DNA of 64,000 nucleotides, from assembly GCF_021390435.2 (NCBI RefSeq), contig NZ_JAJVCN010000001.1, positions 2,418,001 through 2,482,000 of the forward strand. Direction: 5' to 3'. The position numbers were made by a program, and so were the translations under genes. Under the pieces are notes generated by a model. The model searched no databases. It saw nothing but the letters and a program-made list of their open reading frames with translations, and was not told the origin of the DNA. Positions 36,337-45,235 of this stretch are shown in pieces. Every line of letters starts with the position of its first letter. Position 1 is the first letter of the stretch. The stretch comes from Kibdelosporangium philippinense. GTDB taxonomy: Bacteria > Actinomycetota > Actinomycetes > Mycobacteriales > Pseudonocardiaceae.

Positions 36337-37725
36337 GTGAAATTATCGCACAGGTGGTCGCGGGCGGCGGTGCGGTTCGATGAGGAGAATCTCGTGTCCT
36401 GCGCCGGGATCGTGCCGGTGATGGCGCTGGCCGAGCGGGCGGGCATGTCGGAACTGGTAGCGCAGAAGGTAGAGATCACGAACGCTCCGATCCCGTCGAC
36501 TGGGGCCAGCCCGGCAGGCAAGGTCGCCTCGATCGTCGCGGGGATGCTCGCGGGCGCGGACTGTATCGATGACCTGGACGTGATCCGCCACGGCGGGATG
36601 AAACGTCTGTTCACCGGGGTGTACGCGCCCTCGACGCTGGGATCGTTTCTGCGCTCGTTCACCCACGGCCATGCGCTGCAACTGGCCGCGGTGCTGCGCG
36701 CGATGCTGGTGTCGCTGGCGGCGAAGACCCCGGTGCTGGCCGGGGCGGATCAGATGACCTTTGTGGACATCGACTCGCTGCTGCGCCGCGTGTACGGCAC
36801 CCAGAAACGAGGTGCGCGGTTCGGGCCGGCCAAAGTCGGTGGCTACCAATTGTTGCTGCGAGGGCTCTCGCCGCTGGTGGTCACGATCTCCACCCGGCTG
36901 GCCGCACCCCTCGTCGCCGCGATCCGTCTGCGGGCAGGCAACGCCGGTTCCGCGCGGGGCGCGGCGAGGTTACTGACCCAAGCCCTGAACACTGCGAAAG
37001 CCGCCGGGGCACGCGCGGGACGGATCCTGGTCCGCGGCGATTCCGCCTACTACGCCGGCACAGTGGTCAGTGCCGCACGCCGCGCCGGGGCGATGTTCTC
37101 GATCACCGTGGCGACCAACCCGTCAATCCAGGCCGCCATCACGGCGATCGCCGAGGACGCGTGGGTCGCGGTGCGCTACCCGGGTTCGGTGGAAGATCCC
37201 GATACCGGCGAGCTGATCTCTGACGCCGAGGTCGCCGAGACCGGCTATACCGCCTTCGCCGGAACCCGCCACGTCATCACCGCCCGGCTGGTGGTACGCC
37301 GGGTGAAGGACAAGAACTCCGAGAACGCCCTGTTCCCGATCTGGCGTTACCACGCGTTCTTCACCAACACCGAACTATCCACAGTAGACGCTGATCTCGC
37401 CCACCGGCAGCACGCGATCGTCGAAACGACCTTCGCCGACCTCATCGACGGCCCGCTGGCGCATCTGCCATCGGGGCAGTTCGACGCCAACGCCGCGTGG
37501 GTCGTCTGCACCGCCCTCGCCCACAACCTGCTGCGCGCCGCAGGCAGCCTCACCAGCACCTTCCACGCCAAAGCCCGCGGCGCGACACTGCGCAAACACC
37601 TCGTCTGCGTCCCAGCCCGCCTTGCCCGCCCTCAAGGCCGCCCGGTCCTGCACCTACCCGAGCACTGGCCCTGGGCCGAGGCTTTCACCACCCTGCACAC
37701 CGCCGCCAGCCCACCCGCCGCCTGA
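36337..37725 (+). CDS. IS1380-family transposase
   Basis: A 462-residue DDE transposase from GTG 36337. Catalytic-core segments are visible: first Asp in MTFVDIDSLLRRVYG, second Asp in RILVRGDSAYYAG, and the late Glu probably in HAIVETTFADLIDG. The N-terminus (VSCAGIVPVMALAERAGM) and the C-terminal HLPEHWPWAEAF match other actinobacterial members. Complete, with no frameshift, so the element may still move. Codon use is like the host's. Confidence 0.92.
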   Translation: MKLSHRWSRAAVRFDEENLVSCAGIVPVMALAERAGMSELVAQKVEITNAPIPSTGASPAGKVASIVAGMLAGADCIDDLDVIRHGGMKRLFTGVYAPSTLGSFLRSFTHGHALQLAAVLRAMLVSLAAKTPVLAGADQMTFVDIDSLLRRVYGTQKRGARFGPAKVGGYQLLLRGLSPLVVTISTRLAAPLVAAIRLRAGNAGSARGAARLLTQALNTAKAAGARAGRILVRGDSAYYAGTVVSAARRAGAMFSITVATNPSIQAAITAIAEDAWVAVRYPGSVEDPDTGELISDAEVAETGYTAFAGTRHVITARLVVRRVKDKNSENALFPIWRYHAFFTNTELSTVDADLAHRQHAIVETTFADLIDGPLAHLPSGQFDANAAWVVCTALAHNLLRAAGSLTSTFHAKARGATLRKHLVCVPARLARPQGRPVLHLPEHWPWAEAFTTLHTAASPPAA

Positions 37726-37938
37726 CCTTTTCTTCACCACCCGCCCGCCAGGGCCCGACCGGAGACCTCCCGTGGACACGCTGGACAAGCCAGCCGTTTC
37801 ACCATGCCCACCACCAAAACCCAAGATCCACACATGACCAGAACACCCCGGAAGATCAACACAAGGTCTATCGGTGGATTCAGGCTAAGGTCTGGGCGCG
37901 GGGCCTAGACCAAGATCGAATTCAAGGGGTCGACACAG

Positions 37939-38607
37939 TTGCGTCGTGTGCACGTACTCGCTGGCGTCGGTGCGGCGCTGTTGGTTGCGAGCTGCTCGAA
38001 CCGGCCGAACGACCTGCGGGACAACCGCTACTACCAGGATCCGGAACCCACGCAGACGAGCACGTCGTCGTCCGCTGTGGTCATGCCTCCGCAACCGGCG
38101 GCCGTCCCGCCGCCGGTCAAGGGTGCAGCCCCAAAGCTTGACCTTGTCGCGATGACGGCCGAGGACCTCGCCGAGGAAGGTGTCCAACCGACGGGCAGCC
38201 CGACACGGACCGTCCAGACGACGCTGCCGGACTGCCAGGCGCCGCTCGGAAAGGCCACATCGGCGTACCAGACCGCGTGGTCCTACCCGAGCGGATCGAC
38301 CGTCCGGCAGTACTTGGCGCAGTACGAGGAAAATGCCGAGGAAATCGTTACCGCGGCTCGTGCGAAGCTCAACTGCGGCAAGTACACGGCCAGCGGTGCT
38401 GAGGTCCGCGTGAGCGCTCCCGCGGTCGCGGATGGGCAGGTCAGCTGGTGTGCCACGAGCACACGGCAGTCCTCGTGCACCACGCTCGAAGCCGACGGCC
38501 CGGTGCTGTCGGTCGTGGTCGTCACGGCCGCCACAGAGGCCAAGGCCAAGCCCGCGGTGACACGAATCGCACCACTCGCTGCGACGGCCCTGGCACGCAA
38601 CTCATAG
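37939..38607 (+). CDS. putative lipoprotein upstream of dop
   Basis: A 222-residue protein from TTG 37939. A lipobox (AALLVASCSNRP, Cys at residue 19) is followed by a Pro/Thr/Ser-rich stretch (residues 30-60). The folded part contains LPDCQAPLG, KLNCGKYTASG, VSWCATSTRQSSC, so two likely disulfides. No family recognised. It ends 9 bp before dop and is probably co-transcribed with it; the IS1380 element lies 54 bp upstream and could have changed its promoter. Confidence 0.7.
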   Translation: MRRVHVLAGVGAALLVASCSNRPNDLRDNRYYQDPEPTQTSTSSSAVVMPPQPAAVPPPVKGAAPKLDLVAMTAEDLAEEGVQPTGSPTRTVQTTLPDCQAPLGKATSAYQTAWSYPSGSTVRQYLAQYEENAEEIVTAARAKLNCGKYTASGAEVRVSAPAVADGQVSWCATSTRQSSCTTLEADGPVLSVVVVTAATEAKAKPAVTRIAPLAATALARNS

Positions 38608-38616
38608 GCTGGGGCC

Positions 38617-40125
38617 ATGCGGCGGATCATGGGTACCGAGGTCGAGTACGGCATTGCCGTACCTGGCGACGCGACAGCCAATCCCGTACTGACATCGACC
38701 CAGGTCGTGCTTGCCTACGCGGCGGCAGCAGACATACCGCGGGCCCGTCGGGCTCGCTGGGACTACGAGGTGGAGTCGCCGCTGCGTGACGCGCGCGGTT
38801 TCGACCTCGGCGCGCCCAGCATGGCCCCGTCGGACCCGGACGTCGAGGACCTCGGCGCAGCGAACGTCATCCTCACCAACGGCGCGCGGCTGTACGTCGA
38901 CCACGCACACCCCGAGTACTCCGCACCCGAGGTCACCAACGCGCGTGACGCGGTGATCTGGGACAAGGCGGGCGAGCGGGTGATGGAGGAGGCGGCGCTC
39001 AAGGCCGCGACCGTCCCTGGCCAGCCTCGGCTTCAGCTGTACAAGAACAACGTCGACGGCAAGGGCGCGAGCTACGGCACGCACGAGAACTACCTGATGA
39101 ACCGGAGCACGCCGTTCACATCGGTGATCTCCGGGCTGACCCCGTTCTTCGTGTCCCGCCAGGTGATCTGCGGTTCCGGCCGGGTCGGCATCGGCGTCGC
39201 GGGCGAGGAAGCCGGGTTCCAGCTGTCCCAGCGCTCGGACTACATCGAGGTCGAGGTCGGCCTGGAGACCACGCTCAAGCGCGGCATCATCAACACCCGC
39301 GACGAGCCGCACGCCGACGCCGACAAATACCGACGGCTGCACGTCATCATCGGCGACGCCAACCTCGCCGAATACTCCACCTACCTCAAGGTCGGCACGG
39401 CCGCGCTGGTCATCGACATGATCGAGTCCGGCATCCGGTTCGACCACCTCAAGCTGGCCGACCCGGTCCGCGCGGTGCACAACCTCAGCCACGACCCGAC
39501 CCTCAAGACCACGGTCGAGCTGTCCAACGGCCGCAAGTACACCGGGTTGGACATCCAGGCCGCGTACATGGAGATGGCCGCCCACCACATCGACAAGACC
39601 GACCAGGACTCGGTGACCCGGCACGTGCTGCAGACCTGGGCGGAGATCATCGACGCGCTGCGCCGTGACCCGATGGAGTGCGCCGACCGGCTGGACTGGC
39701 CCGCCAAACTGCGGCTGATGGAGGGCTACCGGTCCCGCGACAACCTGCAGTGGTCATCGCCTCGGCTGTCGCTGATCGACCTGCAGTACTCCGACGTCCG
39801 GCTGGACAAGGGACTCTACAACCGCCTTGTCGCCCGTGGCTCGATGAAACGGCTGGTCACCGAGGAGGAGGTTCAGGCGGCCATCACCGAGCCGCCGAGC
39901 GACACGCGCGCCTACTTCCGTGGCCGCTGCCTGGAGAAGTACCCGACCTCGATCGCCGCCGCATCGTGGGATTCGGTGATCTTCGATCTTGGCCGCGAAT
40001 CGCTGGTCCGGATCCCGACTCTCGAGCCGCTTCGTGGGACAAAAGCGCACGTCGGAGCCCTGTTGGAGGCCGCTGACACGGCCGAGGAACTCGTCGACGC
40101 GCTCACCGGAGCGCCGCGCGGGTGA
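38617..40125 (+). CDS. dop: Pup deamidase/depupylase Dop
   Basis: A 502-residue member of the glutamine-synthetase-like ligase fold that removes Pup from substrates and, where Pup ends in Gln, deamidates it. The opening [14 protein letters not shown] has the nucleotide/metal-binding Glu pair, and the 'Dop loop' insertion lies around residues 45-75. Metal and ATP residues are seen in [15 protein letters not shown] and [13 protein letters not shown]. Distinguished from PafA by length and by the GTEVEYG start (PafA has GIETEFG). First of dop-pup-prcB-prcA. Start may be ATG 38617 or 38629. Confidence 0.96.
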   Translation: MRRIMGTEVEYGIAVPGDATANPVLTSTQVVLAYAAAADIPRARRARWDYEVESPLRDARGFDLGAPSMAPSDPDVEDLGAANVILTNGARLYVDHAHPEYSAPEVTNARDAVIWDKAGERVMEEAALKAATVPGQPRLQLYKNNVDGKGASYGTHENYLMNRSTPFTSVISGLTPFFVSRQVICGSGRVGIGVAGEEAGFQLSQRSDYIEVEVGLETTLKRGIINTRDEPHADADKYRRLHVIIGDANLAEYSTYLKVGTAALVIDMIESGIRFDHLKLADPVRAVHNLSHDPTLKTTVELSNGRKYTGLDIQAAYMEMAAHHIDKTDQDSVTRHVLQTWAEIIDALRRDPMECADRLDWPAKLRLMEGYRSRDNLQWSSPRLSLIDLQYSDVRLDKGLYNRLVARGSMKRLVTEEEVQAAITEPPSDTRAYFRGRCLEKYPTSIAAASWDSVIFDLGRESLVRIPTLEPLRGTKAHVGALLEAADTAEELVDALTGAPRG

Positions 40126-40219
40126 GTTCACCTGTGGAGAAACACCCGTGAACCTGTGGGACACATGTCGGTCCCCCTGGGTAATGTTCATGTAGGCCAG
40201 TCGAAAACCGGGAGGCCAG

Positions 40220-40414
40220 ATGTCCCAGGAAAAGGTCCAGCGCCAGGGTGGCGGCGACAACGACGACGATGCCGTCGACGGTGCGCCCGCCGGTCAGGAG
40301 CGCAGGGAGAAGCTCGGCGAGGACGTTGACACGATCCTCGACGAGATCGACGACGTGCTCGAGGAGAACGCGGAGGACTTCGTCCGCGCCTACGTGCAAA
40401 AGGGCGGCGAGTAA
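40220..40414 (+). CDS. pup: prokaryotic ubiquitin-like protein Pup
   Basis: A 64-residue, mostly disordered modifier. The C-terminal half has the Mpa-binding helix (VDTILDEIDDVLEENAEDFV) and ends VQKGGE. The final Glu is the residue PafA joins to substrate lysines; most mycobacterial Pups are made with a terminal Gln and need Dop to convert it. Here the Glu is encoded directly. The acidic, Gln/Gly-rich N-terminus is typical. 94 bp after dop and 54 bp before prcB. Confidence 0.97.
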   Translation: MSQEKVQRQGGGDNDDDAVDGAPAGQERREKLGEDVDTILDEIDDVLEENAEDFVRAYVQKGGE

Positions 40415-40468
40415 CTCACGCCTCCCTCCGCCGGTAAGCAGGAACCAGCAGAGCGACGAAAGCAGGGC

Positions 40469-41323
40469 ATGGACCACACCTTCTCCCGCCTTGGGGCGGG
40501 CACCGGGCTACCGGCTGCCTATCTCTCGGCCGCGTCATTGTCATTCAGCGACTTCCTGCGTTCGCAGGCGCCCGAGCTGCTTCCGGGCGCCCGCGCGGCG
40601 GAACTGAACAATCAAGGTGCTCTCTCGGAGGTCCCGCACGGCACGACGATCGTCGCGGTGACCTACGCCGGTGGCGTGCTGCTCGCGGGTGACCGGCGTG
40701 CGACGTCGGGCAACCTGATCGCTCAGCGCGACATGGAGAAGGTGTACCCCACCGACGAGTACTCGGCTGTGGGTATCGCCGGCACCGCGGGTCTCGCGGT
40801 CGAGATGGTCCGCCTGTACACAGTGGAACTCGCGTACTACGAGAAGATCGAGGGCGTGCCGCTGTCCCTGGACGGTAAGGCGAACAAGCTCGCCACGACG
40901 GTCCGCGAGAACCTCACCATGGCGATGAACGGCTTGGCAGTGGTGCCGTTGTTCGTCGGTTACGACGTCGACGCGGACTCGCCGCGTGGCCGGATCGTGT
41001 CCTACGACGTGGTCGGCGGCCGTTATGAGGAGCGGGCAGGCTTCCACGCGGTCGGCTCGGGCTCGTTGTTCGCCCGTTCGGCGCTCAAGAAGCTCTACGA
41101 CCCGGAAGGCGCGCAGGCCGACGCGGTCCGGTGGGCAGTCGAGGCGCTGTACGACGCGGCCGACGACGACAGCGCGACCGGCGGTCCGGACCTGTCGCGG
41201 CGGATCTTCCCGTCGATCATCACCATCACCGGAGCGGAGGGCGCGGTGCGCCTGTCCGAAGAAGAAACGAGTGCGGTGGCCGAGGCGGTCGTCGCCGACC
41301 GCAGCCAACGACCGCGTGGCTAA
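40469..41323 (+). CDS. prcB: proteasome beta subunit (propeptide plus catalytic chain)
   Basis: A 284-residue precursor. A 58-residue propeptide ends at HG, and self-cleavage exposes Thr59 ([17 protein letters not shown]) as the N-terminal nucleophile. The other active-site residues are in AGDRRAT (Asp and Arg) and the Lys in MEKVYP. It forms the two inner heptameric rings of the 20S core. Second-to-last gene of the pup operon, 36 bp before prcA. Confidence 0.97.
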   Translation: MDHTFSRLGAGTGLPAAYLSAASLSFSDFLRSQAPELLPGARAAELNNQGALSEVPHGTTIVAVTYAGGVLLAGDRRATSGNLIAQRDMEKVYPTDEYSAVGIAGTAGLAVEMVRLYTVELAYYEKIEGVPLSLDGKANKLATTVRENLTMAMNGLAVVPLFVGYDVDADSPRGRIVSYDVVGGRYEERAGFHAVGSGSLFARSALKKLYDPEGAQADAVRWAVEALYDAADDDSATGGPDLSRRIFPSIITITGAEGAVRLSEEETSAVAEAVVADRSQRPRG

Positions 41324-41359
41324 CGTGTCCCGTCCGCACCAGATCCAGGAGCCACTGCT

Positions 41360-42115
41360 GTGAGTATGCCGCTGTTCGCCTCGCCCGAGCAGTTGATGCG
41401 GGAGAAGTCCGAGATCGCCCGCAAGGGCATCGCGCGAGGTCGCAGTGTCGTCGTGCTGAAGTACGCCGGTGGTGTGCTGTTCGTCGCGGAGATCCCGGCG
41501 AAGAGCACCCTGCGCAAGGTGTCCGAGCTCTACGACCGCATCGGGTTCGCCGCCGCGGGCCGCTACAGCGAGTTCGAAGGCCTGCGCCGTGGCGGCATCA
41601 GGCACGCCGAGCTGTGGGGCTTCGCGTACGACCGCAGGGACGTCTCGGCGCGCCAGCTCGCGAACGTCTACGCCCAGTCGCTCGGCGCGATCTTCACCGA
41701 GCAGCTCAAGCCCTACGAGGTGGAGCTCTGCGTCGCCGAGGTCGGTGTCACGGCCGAGCAGGACCAGATGTTCCGCCTCACCTACGACGGTTCGATCGTC
41801 GACGAGTCGCGGTTCATGGTCATGGGCGGCAACGTCGACCCGATCGTGACCGCGTTGAAGGAGACCTACAGCGAGGGCATGGAGCTCCCAGCCGCCATCG
41901 ACGTGGCTGTCCGCGCGCTGAGCAAGTCGAGCAGCAACAGCGCCAACAACGGCGACGGTGGGTTGCTCGCGTCGGAGAACCTCGAAGTCGCAGTGCTCGA
42001 CCGGGCGCGGCCGCGGCGTGCGTTCCGCCGGATCTCCGGCGAGGCGTTGACCGCGCTGCTGCCCAAGGCTGAGGAGAAGCCAGCCGAGGAAGAGCCGCCA
42101 GCGGAAGACAAGTAA
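41360..42115 (+). CDS. prcA: proteasome alpha subunit
   Basis: A 251-residue subunit forming the outer gating rings. The N-terminal gate and helix H0 ([20 protein letters not shown]) are followed by the Ntn fold ([16 protein letters not shown]), with no catalytic Thr. The C-terminus is a Glu/Pro/Lys-rich tail ([15 protein letters not shown]). GTG 41360 or ATG 41366 may start it. It ends the operon: a strong terminator follows 14 bases later. Confidence 0.97.
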   Translation: MSMPLFASPEQLMREKSEIARKGIARGRSVVVLKYAGGVLFVAEIPAKSTLRKVSELYDRIGFAAAGRYSEFEGLRRGGIRHAELWGFAYDRRDVSARQLANVYAQSLGAIFTEQLKPYEVELCVAEVGVTAEQDQMFRLTYDGSIVDESRFMVMGGNVDPIVTALKETYSEGMELPAAIDVAVRALSKSSSNSANNGDGGLLASENLEVAVLDRARPRRAFRRISGEALTALLPKAEEKPAEEEPPAEDK

Positions 42116-42129
42116 GAACCAGAAGCACC

Positions 42130-42170
42130 ACATCCGGGCCCGGGAGCAGGCTGCTCTCGGGCCCGGATGT
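42130..42170 (+). terminator. strong terminator of the pup-proteasome operon
   Basis: A 20-base arm beginning ACATCCGGGCCCGGGAGCAG pairs with its complement ending CGGGCCCGGATGT around one central G, with one G/T mismatch. Near-perfect stem between prcA and the caspase-like gene. Confidence 0.88.
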
Positions 42171-42191
42171 CGTTCAGGGGGAGGAAGCGGC

Positions 42192-44342
42192 GTGGCAGGC
42201 CGTCGAGTCGCGGTGCTGATCGCGACCACCGAGCACATCGATGAAAGTCTGCGCGGCGGCGGGGTGGCCGTCGCGGATTGCATCAAGTTGCGGGATGTGT
42301 TGATCAACCCGGACTTGGGCGGGTTCGACGAAGTGTGTCTCGTGGTGAACGAGTCCAAGTCGGGGATCGAGCGCGAACTGGAACGCGCGCTGAAGGGCTG
42401 CGGCCCCAAGGACATAGTGCTGCTGCTGGTGTCCGGGCGTGCGGTGTGGAGCGAAGGCCAGCTGTTCTTCGCCACGGTCGGCACGGACGCGGCGTTGCCG
42501 TACTCGACGGCCATCCCAGCCATGGTGCTCAAGCACCTGCTTGCTCAATGCCCGGCGGCGAGCAAGCTTGTCCTGGTGGACTGCGGCATCGGAGCCGAAC
42601 CGAAGCTCAACGAATACCTTGGCGACGGTGTGTTCCTGCTGTCCGCGACGGAGAAACTCACCGCGACGCTTGCCCAAGGCATTGCCTCCGGCGAAGCGGA
42701 TTTGCACGAAGATGGCGAGATAGACACAGGCATCCTCTCCCCGCTGTTCCGGCGCGCATTGCCAGACGAGGCCTGGCAGATGCGGATGGCCGGGCACAAG
42801 GGTGTCCTGATCGCGAAGGCGCCCGTTCGCAATGCCACTCAGCTGACCGGCGATGAGGTTGCCACGCCGGAGGTTCAGCCCGAGTTGCTGGCACTGCTGG
42901 GTTTCCCCGACGGGAACCTGGACGTCGAACAGGCGTGGCAGCAACGGACACCGAACGACATGCTCCGCGTGCCGATCGGCGTCGACGAGAACGGGCAGCC
43001 GGTTCTGCTGGACATCAAGACAAGTCCGTACGGCGGGATGGGCCCGCACGGCTTGTTCATCGGTGCCAGTGATGTGATGCGGGCGGATTTCCTGCAGACG
43101 CTGGTCGGGGGACTGGCAGCCACGCATTCGTCGGACACGGTCAACTTCGCCCTGCTGGATTTCAGCGGCGACAACACCATGGCACCACTCGGGGGTCTGC
43201 CGCACGTGTCCACATTGCTCACCGGCGGCGACACCATGTCCATCGGCAGGCTCAAGGACGCGCTGGCAGGTGAGGCCAACCGGCGCAAGGAACTGTTGTA
43301 CGCGGGCAGGTTCAGGAGCGTATGGGACTACCAGGAAGCCCGCAGGCAAGGAGTACTGGTCAGCGGGGAGCCGCTCGATCCCTTGCCCGCCTTGATGATC
43401 GTGATCGATGGGTTCGCTGAGCTGATCGCAGAACACCCGGACTTCCAGGACATGGTCCTGACGCTGGCACGGCTGGGCAAGGTGCTCCAGATTCACCTGC
43501 TGCTGTCGTCCGCGCAGTTCCGTGACAGCGACATACGCTGGCTGGACCCGTTCATGGCGTATCGGATCGCGATGCGGACGCAGACCGCGTCGGATTCCCG
43601 TGCGGTATTCGGAAGGCCGGACGCGATAGACCTGCCGTACATGACCGGGGCCGCGATTCTGCGGTTCGGCGCCGACACGACGGTCCGATTCACCACGGCC
43701 ACCGCGTCCAGGTCAGCGAAACCAGGCGCTGCGCCGGTGTTTGAAGACATGACGCGGCAGATGCTGAGCCATGGTCCGCCCGCCCACCAGCTGTGGCTGC
43801 CTCCGCTTGAGCGATCGGAACCGCTGGATGTTCTGCTGCCGCCGTTGCACGACAACGAAGAACGCGGTCTGTGCCCGGCGGACACGCCGTGGATCGGTCA
43901 GCTGAAGACGCCGATCGGCTTGGTGGACAAGCCTCTCGAACAACGCCGAGATCTTTTGTGGGCGGATTTCTCCGGCACGGCAGGGCATGCGGTGATCGTC
44001 GGCGGTCCGCAATCGGGAAAATCCACGCTGCTGAAGACATTGCTGATGTCCATGGCGTTGACGCACACGCCGAAAGAGGCGGAGTTCTACTGCCTCGACT
44101 TCGGCGGTGCGCTCGTGTCGATCCGGGAGCTGCCGAATGTCGCGGCGGTGGCGGCGGGGTCCGATCGGGAGCTCATCGGCGAGATCATCGAGCTGCTGAC
44201 GTCGTTGATCAACGACCGCAAGAACAAGGTCCCCGACACCGCCGCGCCCCATCTGTTCCTGGTCGCGGACGGTGACCAGGGCGATTCGACTGGCAGATCG
44301 AGGAATTGGCCACCCGCGGCCTCGAATACGGCGTGCACGTGA
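42192..44342 (+). CDS. degenerate caspase-like domain fused to EccC/FtsK-type ATPase modules (N-terminal part, frameshifted)
   Basis: GTG start, 716 residues before a frame change near 44281. Residues 1-195 resemble an actinobacterial caspase-like (C14) domain: VAVLIATTEHID opening, DLGGFDEVCLVV, VLLLVSGRAV, KLVLVDCGIG, then GVFLLSATE. The catalytic His (SGHG) is Arg83 and the catalytic Cys (DCCxSG) is Gly132, so it is probably not a protease. Residues about 225-560 are an EccC-like ATPase module without Walker A Lys (IGASDVMRADFL) but with VIDGFAEL. Module two, from about 570, has an intact Walker A GGPQSGKST (Lys610). True EccC proteins have a membrane N-terminus; none is seen here. No ESX genes are adjacent. 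The last 20 residues after the shift are not genuine. Confidence 0.78.
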   Translation: MAGRRVAVLIATTEHIDESLRGGGVAVADCIKLRDVLINPDLGGFDEVCLVVNESKSGIERELERALKGCGPKDIVLLLVSGRAVWSEGQLFFATVGTDAALPYSTAIPAMVLKHLLAQCPAASKLVLVDCGIGAEPKLNEYLGDGVFLLSATEKLTATLAQGIASGEADLHEDGEIDTGILSPLFRRALPDEAWQMRMAGHKGVLIAKAPVRNATQLTGDEVATPEVQPELLALLGFPDGNLDVEQAWQQRTPNDMLRVPIGVDENGQPVLLDIKTSPYGGMGPHGLFIGASDVMRADFLQTLVGGLAATHSSDTVNFALLDFSGDNTMAPLGGLPHVSTLLTGGDTMSIGRLKDALAGEANRRKELLYAGRFRSVWDYQEARRQGVLVSGEPLDPLPALMIVIDGFAELIAEHPDFQDMVLTLARLGKVLQIHLLLSSAQFRDSDIRWLDPFMAYRIAMRTQTASDSRAVFGRPDAIDLPYMTGAAILRFGADTTVRFTTATASRSAKPGAAPVFEDMTRQMLSHGPPAHQLWLPPLERSEPLDVLLPPLHDNEERGLCPADTPWIGQLKTPIGLVDKPLEQRRDLLWADFSGTAGHAVIVGGPQSGKSTLLKTLLMSMALTHTPKEAEFYCLDFGGALVSIRELPNVAAVAAGSDRELIGEIIELLTSLINDRKNKVPDTAAPHLFLVADGDQGDSTGRSRNWPPAASNTACT
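44270..44290 (+). other. frameshift site in the caspase-EccC-like gene
   Basis: Frame 1 reads LFLVADGDQG up to CAG GGC; the proper continuation FDWQIEELATRGLEYGVHV is in the +2 frame, which has a TGA at 44273. One additional G in the run at 44279-44281 would join both parts exactly. The whole 3044-bp region is one base short of 1015 codons. Confidence 0.8.
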
Positions 44343-45235
44343 TCGTCACCGCGAACCAATGGGCCGATATCCGCAAGGAATTCCGGCAGATCCTTGGCGT
44401 CCGGTTCGAGTTGCGGCTGGCCGATCCGGCCAGCTCCGAAGTCGATCCCCGGGTCGCGGCGCATGTCCCCGAGCGGCCCGGCTTTGGCGTGACGAGTGAG
44501 AAGCTGCAGTTCCTGGCTGGCTTGCCACGGATCGACGGATCACCGGACAGCGGGGATCTCGAGCAGGCCACCAGGGCGGCGGCCGTCAAGATCCTGCACT
44601 CGCGGCGCACGGCGGTGCCGGACAACGAGGTCGTCCGGCGGATGAAGCGGATCCGGATCGGCGGTGGCGATCACGGCCTGCTTGACCTCCAGTTGTACAA
44701 GCACCTGCTGGTGCTTGGCGATTCCGTTGGCAAGACCAACGTGCTGCGCTCCGTGCTGCGTGGCATCACCCAGCGGTACACCGAGAACGAAGCGCTCATC
44801 ATGCTCGTCGACTACCGCCGTGGCCTTTCTGAGTTCGCCGGAGTTCCGCACCTGCTGCGACACGCGGCGATCCCGAGCGACCTGGTCGCGTGTGTCAAGG
44901 AAACAGGCGACTCGCTTCGCAAGCGCTTCCACACCGACTGGGCAGGGCCCGAACTGTTCGTGGTCGTCGACGACTACGACCTGGTGGTCACTCGCGAAAG
45001 CAACCCGTTGCTGCCGTTGCGGGAATTCCTCGCGCATCACTATGTCGGCCTGCACATGGTTGTGGCGAGCAGGTCCGGCGGCCTTCCGCGGGACCCGCTC
45101 ATCCGCTGGCTGAAGGAAACGGGCAGCCCCGGCGTGCTGTTGAACGCGAACAACCGGCCAGGGCAAGCCACGATCGTCCGGCCTGGATCCGGTCAGCAGC
45201 CCGTTCAGCTGACCTGGAACGAGGCTCAGCGGTAG
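44306..45235 (+). CDS. EccC/FtsK-like ATPase C-terminal part (continuation after frameshift)
   Basis: The 309-residue frame (first start TTG 44306) continues module two (ATRGLEYGVHVIVTANQWAD, the sensor region of EccC proteins) and then holds module three. That module has Walker A VLGDSVGKTNVLRSV, strand IMLVDYRRGLSEFAG and Walker B LFVVVDDYDLV. It ends VQLTWNEAQR and overlaps by 10 bp with the convergent PAP2-kinase gene. Without the frameshift it is the last third of a protein of about 1014 residues. It has no ribosome site of its own, so separate translation is doubtful. Confidence 0.75.
   Translation: MATRGLEYGVHVIVTANQWADIRKEFRQILGVRFELRLADPASSEVDPRVAAHVPERPGFGVTSEKLQFLAGLPRIDGSPDSGDLEQATRAAAVKILHSRRTAVPDNEVVRRMKRIRIGGGDHGLLDLQLYKHLLVLGDSVGKTNVLRSVLRGITQRYTENEALIMLVDYRRGLSEFAGVPHLLRHAAIPSDLVACVKETGDSLRKRFHTDWAGPELFVVVDDYDLVVTRESNPLLPLREFLAHHYVGLHMVVASRSGGLPRDPLIRWLKETGSPGVLLNANNRPGQATIVRPGSGQQPVQLTWNEAQR

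Larger units (their letters stand above)
36217..37884 (+). mobile_element. IS1380-family insertion sequence, complete
   Basis: A 1668-bp element bounded by terminal inverted repeats CCTGAATCCACTGAT (left) and, read inward from the right, CCTGAATCCACCGAT, 14 of 15 matching. It is flanked by a direct duplication CTAAG at 36212-36216 and 37885-37889. One intact transposase gene fills it. It sits between two lipoprotein genes and breaks neither. IS1380 elements usually make 4-bp duplications, so 5 bp is slightly unusual. Confidence 0.88.

Noticed and set aside
40541..42532. A 663-codon open frame antisense to prcB-prcA
   Set aside because: It mirrors highly conserved proteasome genes, has His/Arg-rich low-information sequence and no ribosome site. 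A by-product of GC-rich codon use.
44270..44290. Programmed ribosomal frameshifting in the caspase-EccC gene
   Set aside because: No slippery heptamer and no clear downstream pseudoknot seen; an indel is simpler, though not excluded.
42192..45235. A complete type VII (ESX) secretion locus
   Set aside because: No EsxA/EsxB WXG100, EccB, EccD, EccE or mycosin genes in the window; only the ATPase-like part is present.
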